The translations under genes were made by a program, and so were the position numbers. Below, in pieces: positions 20,544-32,445 of a stretch of DNA of 64,000 bases (within the stretch, counting starts at the first letter, position 1; the number at the start of each line of letters is the position of its first letter). The DNA comes from Annona cherimola (lineage: Eukaryota; Streptophyta; Magnoliopsida; Magnoliales; Annonaceae), in contig CM059971.1 in assembly GCA_030490835.1 (NCBI GenBank), positions 102,552,095-102,616,094 of the forward strand, given 5' to 3'. Under the pieces are notes generated by a model, which was not told where the DNA came from, searched no databases, and saw only the letters and a list, made by a program, of their open reading frames with translations.

Positions 20544-22292
20544 AACAAAAGGCATTTGCAAACACTATGGAGTGATATGTGAGAAACTCTGAATTGCAGA
20601 CTTGGAGAATGAGATAGTGAGGCAGAGGTCCAAGGCAAATTATGAAGAAAACAAGGAAGAGGTATTTTTGCCGCTTTGTGTGTTGAGTATGCCTGTCTGT
20701 GTTGTAAGCATTACTCAAAACTTGATAATTTATTTGTTTGATTGATTGCCTTAGTTTTGCAATGCTGCACTTTCCTAGTTCAAAATCTTATCATGGTTAA
20801 ATTTCTAATTGACTAGGTGGGCACAAGTTGGAGGCAGGTGTCAATATTTAATATCAGTTCTAAATGAGTCTTTATTTATTTATTTATTTATTTTTAATCT
20901 TTTTTCTGGTTAAAGTGAAATAATAGTCCCGTGAAGACTAATATGGATTGTTATCGGTGTTTTTGAGATTTTCTAAGAGAGTCTTCCACTAGTGTTCACT
21001 AGCATTTTGTGAAGATTATATCTCTTTTTTAAAAAAAAATTTCTCATTAATCATTAATTTTATTCACACTTCTTTTTGAATGTATGATTAGATTATCACT
21101 TTTTTAAAGAAAATATATATTATATTCCATTGACGACTTATGTTCTGTGCATATATTTGGTGTGTACCTAGATTTATATTTTAGCCAAATGAGGAAAAGG
21201 TATTCTTTCGTATGAATTATTATATGCAGCTCTTTAGTTGAAGTCAAGATATTTGAGATCACCTTGATTTGATTAGTGAATTTTCTTAGGAGGTATTTAG
21301 GAGTATAGGAAGGGATTGAATGAGTTATTAATGGGATGAAAAGATTAGATGAGTTTTTGTATTGAAAATTGAGATATTAGATTGAGAATCGAAAAAGTAC
21401 TATTGAAAAGGAGAAAAGTAAGATTGTTATGTATTGAACAATGAGAGATTGTATTAAAAATGAAATTTTCTTTTCCAGGGAATGGGACCATAGTGATGCA
21501 TCTCATTCATATCTCATTCCATCCCTTCATATAACCCTGACAGGCCCTTTGTGGTGACCATGATATGCTATCACATTTGATTGATTATCATCTCCATTTT
21601 GCTGAAATTTTCTATTTCCCTTTGAAGATGGACAACATGGAGCTTTTCTTCAAGGAGAAAATGGATGCAGTCCATAAAGGTCCAGAAGAGAAGGGAAAAA
21701 AAAACATTTGAGAGTCTGCTCCAGAAAGATAGAGAAAGAGCTCACCAGTCCATCAGTTTGGCAGGCAGAGCAGAGGGCAATCTCAGGTATACTAAGTGGT
21801 CACTGACGTAGTTTGACCAATAAACTGCATCTATTTTGCACCCACCTACCTTTTTTTTAAAAAAAAAAAAAAAAATTCGAGTTTTGATGGAACATTGGTG
21901 TATTTGGGTCAGAAATCCTGGAATCCTTTTTTTTTTTTTTTTTTTTTAAAGTTCAAGTTTTGAGTTTTGACAAAGCATTGGAGTACTTGGGCCAGAAAAT
22001 GTCAAGTGCTGGCTTTTCAGTTGTTACGATGCATCAACCTACCTATGACCAATCCCCAATTTATGGGCCAACTACCAACATTATGGGCCTACTTGTTGGA
22101 TATATGATCGTAATACCCAATTTCTAATTTCTTGACCACCATACGCAATTTCTACCAGAGTAGATTACTGATGGATGTATGATCTGGGCCATGTAAATGC
22201 TTTGAACCTGTACTGAAAAAATTGTATTAATGTGCAAGTGAAGTAGCATGCAGCCTGACTCCAAGTCTCGATTGAGCTTCAAGTTGATGTCA

Positions 22293-22489
22293 AGAGGCGT
22301 TATCTTCTCAGACAGGTCCAAAAATGTATTTTTTTTGTTTTTTTATAAACATTTTAATGTAATTATATTTAATCTATAAACTAAGTTTTACTATTTTTGG
22401 ATGCGTATATATTCTAAAAAAAATTTAAAAATAAAACAATACATTTTTGGATTGGTGATTTCAGACCGGTCTAAGAAGATCGTGTCTCT
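22293..22489. mobile_element. Palindromic MITE (197 bp), absent from copy 1
   Basis: Its outer ends AGAGGCGTTATCTTCTCAGAC and the complement of AGAGACACGATCTTCTTAGA pair with each other, and the AT-rich arms continue the palindrome. Copy 1 lacks it at about 13011, where GTTGATATCAATTATC is continuous. The flanks TGATGTCA and TAATATCA suggest a decayed 8-9 bp target duplication. Confidence 0.8.
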
Positions 22490-22564
22490 AATATCAATTA
22501 TCATTCAACATCTGAGGCATTTCTCATATCATTCTTAGAAGGTTTGAGCGAGGAGGTTAGTAGT

Positions 22565-22690
22565 GTAGGTATGGTATTCTTGAACAAACGAAGATCTAAT
22601 ATTACAATATTTGTAGAATATAACTTGGGTATTCTTGAACAAAGGAAGATCTAATATTAAAATATTTGTAGAATATAACTTTTACAAGGA
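22565..22690. repeat. Local tandem duplication of about 55 bp
   Basis: The segment GAAGATCTAATATT with its flanks, through GTAGAATATAACTT, occurs twice in a row here. It occurs once at the paralogous position in copy 1 (near 13108-13145). Confidence 0.85.
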
Positions 22691-23050
22691 CCCACACTCT
22701 TACTTTGACATCTAGATCCTACCTCTCATAAGCTCATTATATTTACACTCATTACTCACTTCATGCAAACTTCCCCTACTCTAATTGACAACTCATGCTA
22801 ATTTATTTTACACCACTCACTCATTTCTCACAACTTAGCATACACCTCTCACAGGCTCACTACCTTACCTTTCACTCACTACTTGATTGCACTAGCATGC
22901 TCACGTCACTTGCATACGCAAATGGTAGCTCAATGCTCCTTTCATAAGCAACGAAAGTCGATTGCAAATATCTAGATCCTTCTTGGTTAGGTGAGATATT
23001 TTATAACATGTTAATATACAGAATAGTAAGTGAAATGTTTTAGATTATTC

Positions 23051-23086
<36 letters not shown>

Positions 23087-24079
23087 CTCAAGGTCAAGAT
23101 ATTTGTATGGAATATTCAAGAGAGTCGATGGCGACTCTAAAATATTAGCTTCGAAATGAAGAAAGATGAAATATATATAGGCTTTTATACGAAGGATAAT
23201 AGAGTAATTATGAATAGTTAATAATAGGGTTTTGCTTCTATATAACCAAGTTATATAGAAATGATTTCATGTAACTCTCTATTTTTAAGATATTAATGAT
23301 TGATACAAAATTTAATCTATTTATTGTATTTGGCATCATTTCTTTAGTAAAGAGATCAAATTTTATTCAAATTAAATCTGCATGAGATATATTTGCTCAT
23401 AAATAGATATATTCATGTTTTAATTAGGAAAAATGCTTAGATTCATTCACATTAGGAGTGGAAATCAGGGGCAAGTTAACTCATGACCCATTCCGCCTCG
23501 ATCTTATTTTACACCAAGGCAGAGCTGATTTATTTACCCAGTGGGTCGGGTCAAGAAAATATAATTTTTTGAAGTGGCGGGCCGGCCAAGGTCTAACCTA
23601 CATATACCACATCTGACCCATATGATCTGCACATATAATATTTCATTAACTCATTCTTATAAAGTTGAATAAAATTTCACGTTTTATGTAAATAATAATG
23701 TTTTACTTTAATTAATTAGTAATAGGTTGAGGCATATAATATTTAAATTTAACATAGATTTGTTTTTATACTTGACAAGTTGATAAATTCTCAAAAGTAT
23801 GCTACTTAACCCACGTTTTTTTACCCAACTTGAAGTTTGTCCTGAGACCTCTTAAAAAAAGTAAAGGTCAAATTAACCTTGTTTCAACGTATATAAAAAT
23901 AAGGGTCAAATAAAATTTTTAAAAAGTACAGTTAAGAGTTGGACACTCTTGAGTCATCTCGACCTACCTCAATTTCCAATCTTAATTCGCGTATGTACTA
24001 AAATGTAATAATAGTATAATACTTTATAACATCATTTATCCACATAATGGTAATATTTTGATGATTTAGATATTAAAAA

Positions 24080-24759
24080 TAGGGGTGCAACTTGGGTCGG
24101 TTTAGTTTGGGTAGTTTTTTATCCTAAATACCTTATTTCCAAAAAGCCTTTCTTAAGTCCCTACTATACCGTACCTTACTCATTACCCATATGGTTGGTT
24201 TCAATTCCAGTTCTCAATCGATTCCTACAATAACCAATGAGGACATGTAAAAGAAATATTTTTCATGTTGTTTCAAATAATATAAATGATACTCAGTTAT
24301 ATTTTAGATTTTACAGTTTACAATTAGTTTTATTTTGTTGTTTATATCTGTTTTCACATTCTTTATAGCCGCATTATTTACATTAATAATCACATTTATA
24401 TCATCATCCGCTTTTCATGTTATAATCATCCACCATCACAAATACAAACCCTATACAATTTATTAAAAAAATGAAATTAAACCAACAATATTTATTGGTG
24501 AATGGGCAGATAAAAACTATTATATATTTATTTATATGCACATATTTATAATTATTCATATATCAGGGTACCCATGTGAGTATCCATCCAGGTCAATTCT
24601 AGGTACCCAACATGCCTACCTTATGCTTACCCTCTTTAGGGGGTTGGGTAATTATTTTTACCCTATCCGTACTTATAGGTAAAATTTTCTACCATACTCT
24701 ACCTAATTTAGGGTCAGGTCGGTGAGTACCATGGTTACCCTACCGAAGTTGCATCCTTA
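24080..24759. mobile_element. hAT element (680 bp) private to SGS3 copy 2
   Basis: The ends are TAGGGGTGCAACTTGGG and the complement of TAAGGATGCAACTTCGG. Flanking octamers ATTAAAAA (24072-24079) and ATTAAAAC (24760-24767) match at seven of eight positions. Copy 1 shows the uninterrupted site near 14505-14520. The insertion therefore followed the tandem duplication. The interior is non-coding. Confidence 0.92.
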
Positions 24760-26235
24760 ATTAAAACTACTACTTAAAATTAATTTTTAGTATTAAATTA
24801 TTTTATTACGTTGATTTCGCACATTTATAAATGGAATTCATGTACAATGATATTAAACAAATTGGATTGGATTTTTTTATTATTGACCATCAAGATAGTA
24901 AAAATGAATAAGGTTATATGGAAGAGAGATTTCATAGAAGCGAAGCCTGTTAATAGTACTTATACATCACATTAGTCTAAAGATTTAAAAAAAAAAAAAA
25001 GCTTCTTCCTCCCTTCTATGGTAAGGAGCTTTCCCCCTTTTTATCTCAAAACAAACAAATGAAAGGCGAATGTAGAAAATTTGTTTTGGCTTTTTAAATT
25101 AGAAATTTTGCTTCTTGAGGCTGTTGCTTCTTGAATGAGTAATTTGTTTCATGATTCTAGAGTGTTGCATGGACAAAGAAAGTGAAAATTTTGGAGAAAT
25201 AGGGATTTTGGACTGAAGAGATGTTTGCTGAATGTTCAAATGGAAGTGTTTGATCAATTTGATATATTACCCCTCTTAAATTCAATTCTTGTGGATACAA
25301 GAAAAAATAATGTAAGTATGGGCTTGAAATTGCCAATCCAAGCTTGTCTAATCATCAAACATGCCTCAACGGTTCCTGTGGTTTCATAGGAAGCCCTCAT
25401 CTGTTGCATCTGTTCATAGTAAATAAAATAGTTCTTATATTCAATTCTCCTGCAAGCTAGAACATTTCCTTTTTTTCACATTAGTTTTTCCCCCTACCAT
25501 CCATCATATACTTCTCAACAAACACTAGCAGTGGGCAGGCATAATAATTGTTGCAGTAGCCCATTGTATACTCTGCTGGTTATCACTTTGACCACTTGAA
25601 ATTGTTTCAGCTCTCTGTTTGGCTAGGCTACCTCCACATGTTTTTTTTGTTATTGAACTGAGTATGTGTTGTTCTAATATCATTTCATTCAGTGTTTTTT
25701 TTATAAATTTTTTTATTACATTATATGGAGTCATTTGCTACCCTCCAGACTTGGAAGCCAGGACTACATGCACGCACCCCACTAATGTGAAACCACTGTG
25801 CAGTGCCCCGATTGACACATTTCAAATGTGACAAGTCTAGCCTTATCTGATAAGGCTTATGATCATTAATTTCCAACAGAACCGCAAGAAGACAATGCAG
25901 CATCATCGTTTTGGTATGGGTGATCTATGGGCCTGTTCATTCTTCTTGGTAGTATATTTGTTATTGTATAAACCTTGTTGCTTGTTATGGATATTATCTC
26001 CTTTCGTTTTGTGTAGGCTTGAAGAGATTGCAAGATTCATTGATAGCCAAACAAAGGAAGTTGAAGAGTTTGAAGCAGAAAGAGAGAAGCTGATAAAGAT
26101 TCATGAGGACAAGATGACAAAATTGAGGCGGAGATATTTGGAGGAAGAGTTGGAGTTTGAGAAGGAATTTGATTCTAGACTGACACATCTGATGGCGAAG
26201 TGCCAGGCCTATTCATCTGAACTGTCCTCTGGTTA

Positions 26236-26443
26236 CCCAATCAAATAACGAATTATTCTTGTTGTGCAGCCCCAGTAGACCCTTACGACGTTGTGTCGTA
26301 GTGGCATTCGTCTTTCCGTTACCCACACCTTACGTCCCTCCCAATCAAATAACGAATTATTCTTGTAAGGCATCCCCAGTAGACCCTTACGAAGTTGTGT
26401 CATAGTGGCATTCGTCTCTCCGTTACCCACGCCTCATGTCCCT
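26236..26443. repeat. Two tandem units of 104 bp
   Basis: The unit starting CCCAATCAAATAACG at 26236 repeats at 26340 with a few differences. Copy 1 has one unit (from about 16202). The duplication arose after the two SGS3 copies separated. Confidence 0.85.
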
Positions 26444-26973
26444 CCCAAGCCCAACTTGGTTTCCTCAAGGCCTTCTCTTGACGGAGGATCAGATGCTGCT
26501 CTATCCGAGAGGTTTGTGCAACTACATGTTTTTTTTTTTTTTTTTTTTTTCTCGTTTTTCCTTTTTTTTTTTTTTTCCCCTTGTCCTTGTGAAGGGTGGA
26601 ACTACTTGTTTTTTTGGTCCGTAAGGATATAGTGGATCTCCTAGTTCGACTGCGGCATAATGTTAAAAACTTTAATTCTAAATATGTTATTTCTATGTTA
26701 TTCAATCCACTTTACAGGTAAGTTAGATAAGTACACCGGGATGATTGGCATCTTAATTAAGAGTTGTGATTTTCTCAGACCGGTCTGAAATCACTGGATT
26801 TCAGATTGGTCCAAATATATATATTTTCTATTTTTCTTGTAATTTTTTTATAAACACGTAGATTTAGTTATGTTTATTTGAAATGACTTAAATATTCCTG
26901 TTTTTAAAAATTCAAAATAAATATATACATATATTTGAAAATTGTAAAACTTGATTTATAGATTAAATATAAC

Positions 26974-28250
26974 CAATGTTATTAAAACCGGACCGGGCGG
27001 TCTGACAGGTCCGACCGGGAACCGGTCCCAAGTCCGGTTCGAATCACTACGGTTCGGTTCAAAAGCAGAAAACCGCCCAAACCGGTGAACCGGCGGTCGA
27101 ACCGTAGTGACCGGTTCAACCGGATTCGACCGGTCGTAGCATAAACAAATAATAAATATATATATTTAAAAAAAATGGACGGAAGGATCGAATCGATCGA
27201 TCAGCCGACGCTCGAATCGGCGAATCCTCGATTTCTTCCCCTTGCTGGAAACCCTAGCCGACGCCCTCTTTCTTCCTCGTCGCCGTCCGCTGCACTCGCA
27301 GCCATCCAAGCGCCTCATCAGTGCCGTCTTCGTCGTCGTTCGCGTCCGTGCCATCGTCTTCGTCGCCGTTCGCATCCGCAGCGCTGCTGCGCTGTTTCTG
27401 CCTCGCCCGTGCCATCGTCTTCGTCCGTTCGTCACCGTTCACGTTCGCAGCGCTGTCGCTGCCTCGCCCGTGCCATCGTCTCCGTCGTCGTCGACTCGTC
27501 AGGCACGCACTGTCGCCCGCCATCTCTGCCTCTGCTTGCTCCGGTCGCCGTCTCTCCGATCAGCAGCGAAACTGCAACGCAGCATATTCACATTTCATTA
27601 TTTCAAATTTTCAATGCTTTAATCTTCATTTAATAAATTTTAACATGTTTAGTAGTCTGTAACTCTGTATAGTTAAAATATAGGATAAATTCATTTTGAT
27701 GATTTAAGTTTATAAAATCTATAGAGTCTACTGTTCTACTTGTTGCAAGAATGTCTCAATGAGTTTTTTTTTTTAACTAAGCGCTTTTGATTTTTTTTAT
27801 TTAAGAAGAAAATTTATCATTTTATATTTTTTTGTAATGAATTTGAAGTTAATAATTATAAAGTGATCAAAAATAAATTGTAAATATTTGTTGAGAGGAT
27901 AAATGTAAAGTGTTAATCTGAATTTCAACTCAAAACTCAATTTAAGACTGATTTTTAGTTTTTTACTAAAAGGTTTAAGTCTTTTAGGTCGGTTAATATA
28001 CTTAATTTTTTAAAACTCGCTGTTAATTTTTTCCTGCATGTTTTGTTCTTATATTGTGGTCCTTAAAATCCAACATATATATTTAGGATTTATAAAAACA
28101 TAAGTTTATCAATATATTTATTTAAAATTTAAAAAAATTTAATATTTATGATGTCATAAATATGTCATGCTGACGTCACCGGTTCGAACCGGTTCGAACC
28201 AGACCAGTTCCTTTACCGGTTCAATCACCGGTTCGGTTCTGACAACATTG
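26974..28250. mobile_element. TIR transposon (1277 bp) with GC-rich cargo, nested in the palindromic MITE
   Basis: The ends are CAATGTTATTAAAACCGG and the complement of CAATGTTGTCAGAACCG. Identical octamers AATATAAC flank it (26966-26973 and 28251-28258). An 8-bp repeat fits hAT, but relatives at 9202 and 56896 show about 9 bp, so the superfamily is left open between hAT and Mutator. ACCGG-rich subterminal repeats lie at both ends. Bases 27180-27600 are strikingly GC-rich and contain a minisatellite; open frames on both strands there are serine/arginine-rich and not recognised. Confidence 0.82.
27343..27500. repeat. Minisatellite of about 64 bp, 2.3 units
   Basis: CCGTGCCATCGTCTTCGTC recurs at about 27348, 27408 and 27469 with one change in the last copy. 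The units also share CGCAGCGCTG and CTGCCTCGCC. It lies inside the GC-rich cargo of the surrounding transposon. Confidence 0.8.
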
Positions 28251-28389
28251 AATATAACTAGACTTACATGTTTATAAAAAAATTTCAAAAAATATATATA
28301 TTTGGACCGGTTTGAAATGATCAACCGGCCTTATATTTGTATATAAAATTCCTTTTTAATAATCAACCGGCCTTATATTTTTGTATAGA

Positions 28390-28850
28390 AAATTTCATTT
28401 TATCTATTGTATTTAACATAATTTATATTATCATGAAAATTCTTTCGCTTGTTTAGTATTACTGTGTATGGACTCCATTTATTAGTGTGTAAAATCAACG
28501 TAATAAAATAATTTAATACTAAATATCAAATTTAAGTAGTATTTTCAATATCTAAATTAACTAAAACATCACTATTATATAGATAAATGATTTTAAAAAG
28601 TATTATAATGTAATAAAGATATGAATGGATTTAAGCGTTTTTCCTAATTTATATATGAATATATACATTTTTAGCAAATGTAGCCTATGTGCGTATTTGA
28701 TTTGGATGAAACTTAATCTTGTAATTAAACAAATCATGTTAAATATAATGAATGACGATTTTTCATCAAGCAGCAAAATATTAAAATTTGAAAGGATTAC
28801 ATAAAACCCCTTCTATATAATATATAACCAAATTACAAAGAAACGGGCCC
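28390..28850 (-). repeat. Inverted third copy of the repeat seen in the SGS3 introns
   Basis: Read on the minus strand this aligns with about 13750-14600 of copy 1 and with the matching part of copy 2, for example in the segment around TTTAGTATTAAATTATTTTATTA. It lacks both hAT insertions of those copies. It is probably a member of a dispersed repeat family of unknown type. Confidence 0.7.
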
Positions 28851-28859
28851 AAAAGACAT

Positions 28860-30105
28860 AAATGAAATATAATACATAGCCAAGAAAATTACGTATAAAT
28901 ACGAGGTAGTGTTTGCCCCAAACCTTCTTTTTTTTTTTTTTTTTTTTTTTATCCATATATGAGCTCTACCTACCTATGCAGCTATACCTTGTTCTCTATG
29001 AAATTTGGCAATTTATTAATTTTATTTAGTACTTTCTTCTATATTTTAAAATGACTAAAATGTGCATAGATACACGAATTACCAAATTTTACAGTAAGGA
29101 AAGTATAAGTGAAGCACGCATATAAAAAAAAAAAAAGGAAACATACTAGGCTGCAAATGATCATTGGCCCAAAAAAAATGCATGAAAAAAGTTCGAATAA
29201 TGTATAGGTATGTATATTGATGAATTAATAGACATCACTCAAAATTATTTTAGTCAACTCACATCGTGTTAAGTTTAATTTAAAACTCCTACTTACTGAA
29301 ATTGTTATATTTCATTCACTAAGAAATTATAAAGATTGAACGTCACAAAAAATTCTACTAACTGATTACTTTTTTTAAAATTACAACTGTACAACATATC
29401 TTTTAAAAAAATATTAAATTCGTGTTGATACAAAATACATAGAAAATGGAACTTTTTGTTTTTGTTTCGTAGCGTGTAGGATAAAATTGTTTTGCGGTGG
29501 CAATATGCTTTACTTCTTTCTCAAGATAATTCCAATTGTTAAGCAATTTTATCTCCATAAAATTGATTTTATCTTAGATAAAATCCTTGAATAATATAAA
29601 AAATAATGAAAATATTAAATATCGTTTTTCAGTTTACCGTTTTATCATTGGATGCCAATAATTATTTTATCGATAATATTATTGTTGAAAATCAAAAATA
29701 AGAAATATTAAATATTACATTTTACTTTATTATTTTGTCGTTGAATGACGAAATTAATTTTATCAGCGATATTATTATTCACAAGTAAATTGGGTGTTTA
29801 TTTACCTAAAATACTTTTAGTCTCCACGACTACCGTATTTTTTTAATTATTTATTCACTTCTTTCTATATAACTATCTTTTTTAAAAAAAAATTATTTAT
29901 TCACTACTTTCTACACAATTACCTTACTTTTCAATTATTTTTACTCAATTATCTATATATCTATCATATTTATTTTAATTTTTTTTTTTTTTACTTCTTA
30001 TCATCATCATCTGTATAATATCACGTTATTTTCTCACATTTCAAAAAATTTTCATACAAACAAAAAACTTATCAACAGTTTTATCAACCTCTGGAAACAT
30101 CCAAA
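28860..30105. other. AT-rich intergenic DNA with a Tourist-like remnant
   Basis: Bases about 29800-30098 match the family-1 MITE in its reverse orientation (ACTATC, TTTTCAATTATTT, ATCACGTTATTTTCTC in the usual order). A T-run lies at 28928-28950. Nothing coding was recognised. Confidence 0.5.
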
Positions 30106-30111
30106 ATACAG

Positions 30112-30268
30112 GTGGAGCCATGACACTGTGGCGTCATGGTCAATGTCATTGCCTTATTTTAGGCAGGTCGCTGGTTCGAACCTGAAATATCATTGCTTGG
30201 TTGTCCTTTTAACGTATGGAAGTATTCGTTGATGTCCTCTCACAATGTGGAGGTATTTGTAAAAAAAA
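30112..30268 (+). mobile_element. Candidate tRNA-derived SINE
   Basis: There is an A-box-like GTGGCGTCATGGTC near 30128 and a perfect B-box core GGTTCGAACC near 30173. The element ends in an A-run at 30261-30268. No cloverleaf can be drawn for a real tRNA, and target duplications were not found. Confidence 0.5.
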
Positions 30269-30378
30269 TCGGGGTGAAAGTTGTGAATATATTTAATTAT
30301 AATATTAAATAGTGAGGGTTGTGAAGGTGTCTAATTATAATATTAAGGTGTCACGTTGTAAATATACTAATAAAAAAA

Positions 30379-30750
30379 AGAGTTATGATCTTCTTAGACC
30401 CGTCCGAAATCACAAATACATATATTTTATAAAATTCTTTTATAAATATATTAATTTAGTTATATTTAATCTTTAAACTTAATTTTACTATTTTTAGATA
30501 TGTGTATATATTTATTTTGAATTTTTAAATACTCTTATATTTAAAAATTCAAAATAAATATATATACATATCTAAAAATGATAAAACTTAATTTATAGAT
30601 TAAATATAACTAGTTAATGTGTTTATAAAAAAATTTTAAAAAAATAATAAAAATATATTTTTTGATGGGTTTTTTTTTTTTTTTTTTTTTGATTTTTTTT
30701 TTGATGGGTTTGAAATCACCGAATTCAAGAGAAGTCTGAAACGATCAGAT
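30379..30750. mobile_element. Palindromic MITE
   Basis: The left end AGTTATGATCTTCTTAGACC and the right end, the complement of ATCGTTTCAGACTTCTCT, are related. The AT-rich arms around 30480-30620 are near-perfect complements (ACTATTTTTAGATATGTGTA against its reverse). The termini belong to the same type as the element at 22293. Confidence 0.75.
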
Positions 30751-31160
30751 GCCATAATAAAAGTAGTGGTGGAAAACACGACACGGTTTCCAATTTCTGT
30801 TGAACGATTTGGAGGGGCAAGGGCTGTCAAATCAGTAGTCTTATTTTGGAACGTTGACTTTGCTTGCCGAGGTGGCTGATTTTTTTCCGTCTTTGGGGAC
30901 ACCTTTGCTCCCCATGCCAGTGACCTTCTCGCATTGTTATTAATTCCCATTCCATTCATGCTCCTTCCAAATGTCATTCGTCTAGCTTTCTCCCTCGTGG
31001 ACTTGAAAGTCGCATTTGAGTATGGAAATTCAAGCCCATCCACTTAAAGGCGTGTTCGGTCTCACAAAAGAAAGAACCACATCACAGGCACATCCGTTGA
31101 CCACGAAACGGGTAGAAATTGGAGTCATTCTTCAATTCAAGAGTCCTTATTTAACACAAC

Positions 31161-31479
31161 CGATTGCATTTAAAGTTTTAAACTTTAGTATAATTGGATG
31201 CAAAAATCATTTTTAATTTTTTAATATTTTTTTGTAAAATTGTTAACCTAAGCGTATTTAACTTATGTATTAATTTCTACTATTTTTAAAAATGTGTATA
31301 TATTTTATTTTAAAAAGGGGCATTTTAATAATTTAAAAATAAAAAATACATACACTTGTTTAAAATGATAAAATTTGTTTTATAAATTAAATATATTTAT
31401 ATTAACAATCTTATACAATTTTTTTATAAAATAAAACATAATCTTTGTCCCTAGTTACACCAAAGTTTTAATGCAACCG
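31161..31479. mobile_element. Palindromic MITE
   Basis: The ends CGATTGCATTTAAAG and the complement of CGGTTGCATTAAAAC pair. The arms share the core (GTTAACCTAAG, CGTATTTAACTTATG) found in the other palindromic elements of this window, but the termini differ from theirs. Confidence 0.7.
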
Positions 31480-31529
31480 AAAGCATTCGATTGGGACTCC
31501 ATAATGAATCCTTAATATTCATACTCGGG

Positions 31530-32162
31530 TAGGGGTGTAACTTTAGTATGACTGAGCCCCAGCCCCAACCCGATTTCAAATAGTAATAGAATTTGGTTTT
31601 TTACAACTCAAATCCAAAGAACCCAATTTGTACATATGACCGAAAAACACGAGCCCGGTTTTTATTTGTTAGTATTATAAAATATATTATGTACATAATA
31701 TTTAGATAATATTTTTTATATTTTATATTACTTATATTTATATTTGAATATATATTTGGCATATTGTAATTATACTATAAATAAAGTCTTTTCATTTATA
31801 TTTATCTTTTATTTTATAATTTATCTTTACTCCATCAATTTTCTTCTTTTATCTTGTTTTTAATATTAATTTTTTTTATAGATATTCTTTATATTGTTAT
31901 ATTTTTTAAAAGTCTACTAGATAATATTATGTTTACTTGCATAATTTGTTATTATTATGTATTCATATAAAATTCTAAACTTATCACTCTTAAGTAAAAT
32001 ATAAATTCATCAACAAGAATTTCAACCTAAATTCAATTTTTAGAAACAATGGTATGATTTAGATTTTACAAATAATGTTAGGTTAAGGTTATTATTTTAT
32101 AAATAGGATTAGGGTCAAAGTTGAGGTGAGCTCGAGTTTTATTAACCTAAGTTGCACCCCTG
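31530..32162. mobile_element. hAT MITE (633 bp)
   Basis: The ends are TAGGGGTGTAACTTTAG and the complement of CAGGGGTGCAACTTAGG. Flanking octamers TACTCGGG (31522-31529) and TACTCAGG (32163-32170) differ at one position. The interior is AT-rich and non-coding. Confidence 0.9.
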
Positions 32163-32244
32163 TACTCAGGATTCTTGAGTTAGTGAAAGAGAACGTGTCT
32201 ATGTGTGGGGGAGGGTGGGGAGTGCGGGAAGAAAAAAAAATTTC

Positions 32245-32445
32245 CCACTCTTTTAAGGGCTATTATGAACTTAGATGAAATGAAGATGAGTAGAGAATTT
32301 TGGGAAGGAAATATATTGAGAATGGTAAAGGTGTATTATAATTAGATAAAAGCATATTGAGATTAGATAAGGTACTTTGAGAAATAAAAGATTTCATTGC
32401 TGAATCATCTCATCTTAGACTATCCTAGGTGTGAACAATCCCTTA
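32245..32445. mobile_element. Probable Harbinger-type MITE
   Basis: GGGCTATTATGAACTTAGATG on the left pairs with the complement of GGGATTGTTCACACCTAGG on the right, with a shared GATGAGAT-rich arm. Flanks TAA and TTA are compatible with, but do not prove, a 3-bp target duplication. Confidence 0.5.

Larger units (their letters stand above)
20544..26248 (+). pseudogene. SGS3: SGS3 3' half, second copy
   Basis: The copy begins inside SGS3 exon 3 (20544-20656), with TGA at 20590-20592 in place of the CGA kept in copy 1. Exon 4 (21628-21786) survives here but not in copy 1. It encodes coiled-coil sequence beginning MDNMELFFKEKMDAVHK, and a lengthened A-run near 21697 shifts its frame. The last exon (26017-26248) carries IARFIDSQTK and the segment ELEFEKEF that copy 1 lost; it runs into a new stop because the original 3' end is deleted. 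Two insertions are private to this copy: a 197-bp palindromic element and a 680-bp hAT element. The 5' exons and XS domain are absent. Confidence 0.88.
26759..28331. mobile_element. Palindromic MITE split by a later transposon
   Basis: The left arm (about 26759-26973) carries GTGATTTTCTCAGACCGG and later GGTCCAAATATAT. The right arm (about 28251-28331) carries the complement, ATATATTTGGACC with GGTTTGAAATGATCAACCGG. The arms pair once the element at 26974-28250 is removed. At the corresponding place copy 1 (near 16590) has no such element. Confidence 0.7.

Noticed and set aside
26405..26705. Frames rich in Phe or Lys around the T-run at 26529-26576
   Set aside because: They are translations of homopolymers.
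27166..27662. Several overlapping frames on both strands as real genes
   Set aside because: They lie in a GC-rich, repeat-bearing cargo of a transposon, overlap each other in opposite frames and have biased Ser/Arg composition.
30112..30268. A tRNA gene, from the perfect B-box
   Set aside because: No acceptor stem or anticodon arm can be paired. The A-tail fits a SINE. The same holds for 62617-62739.
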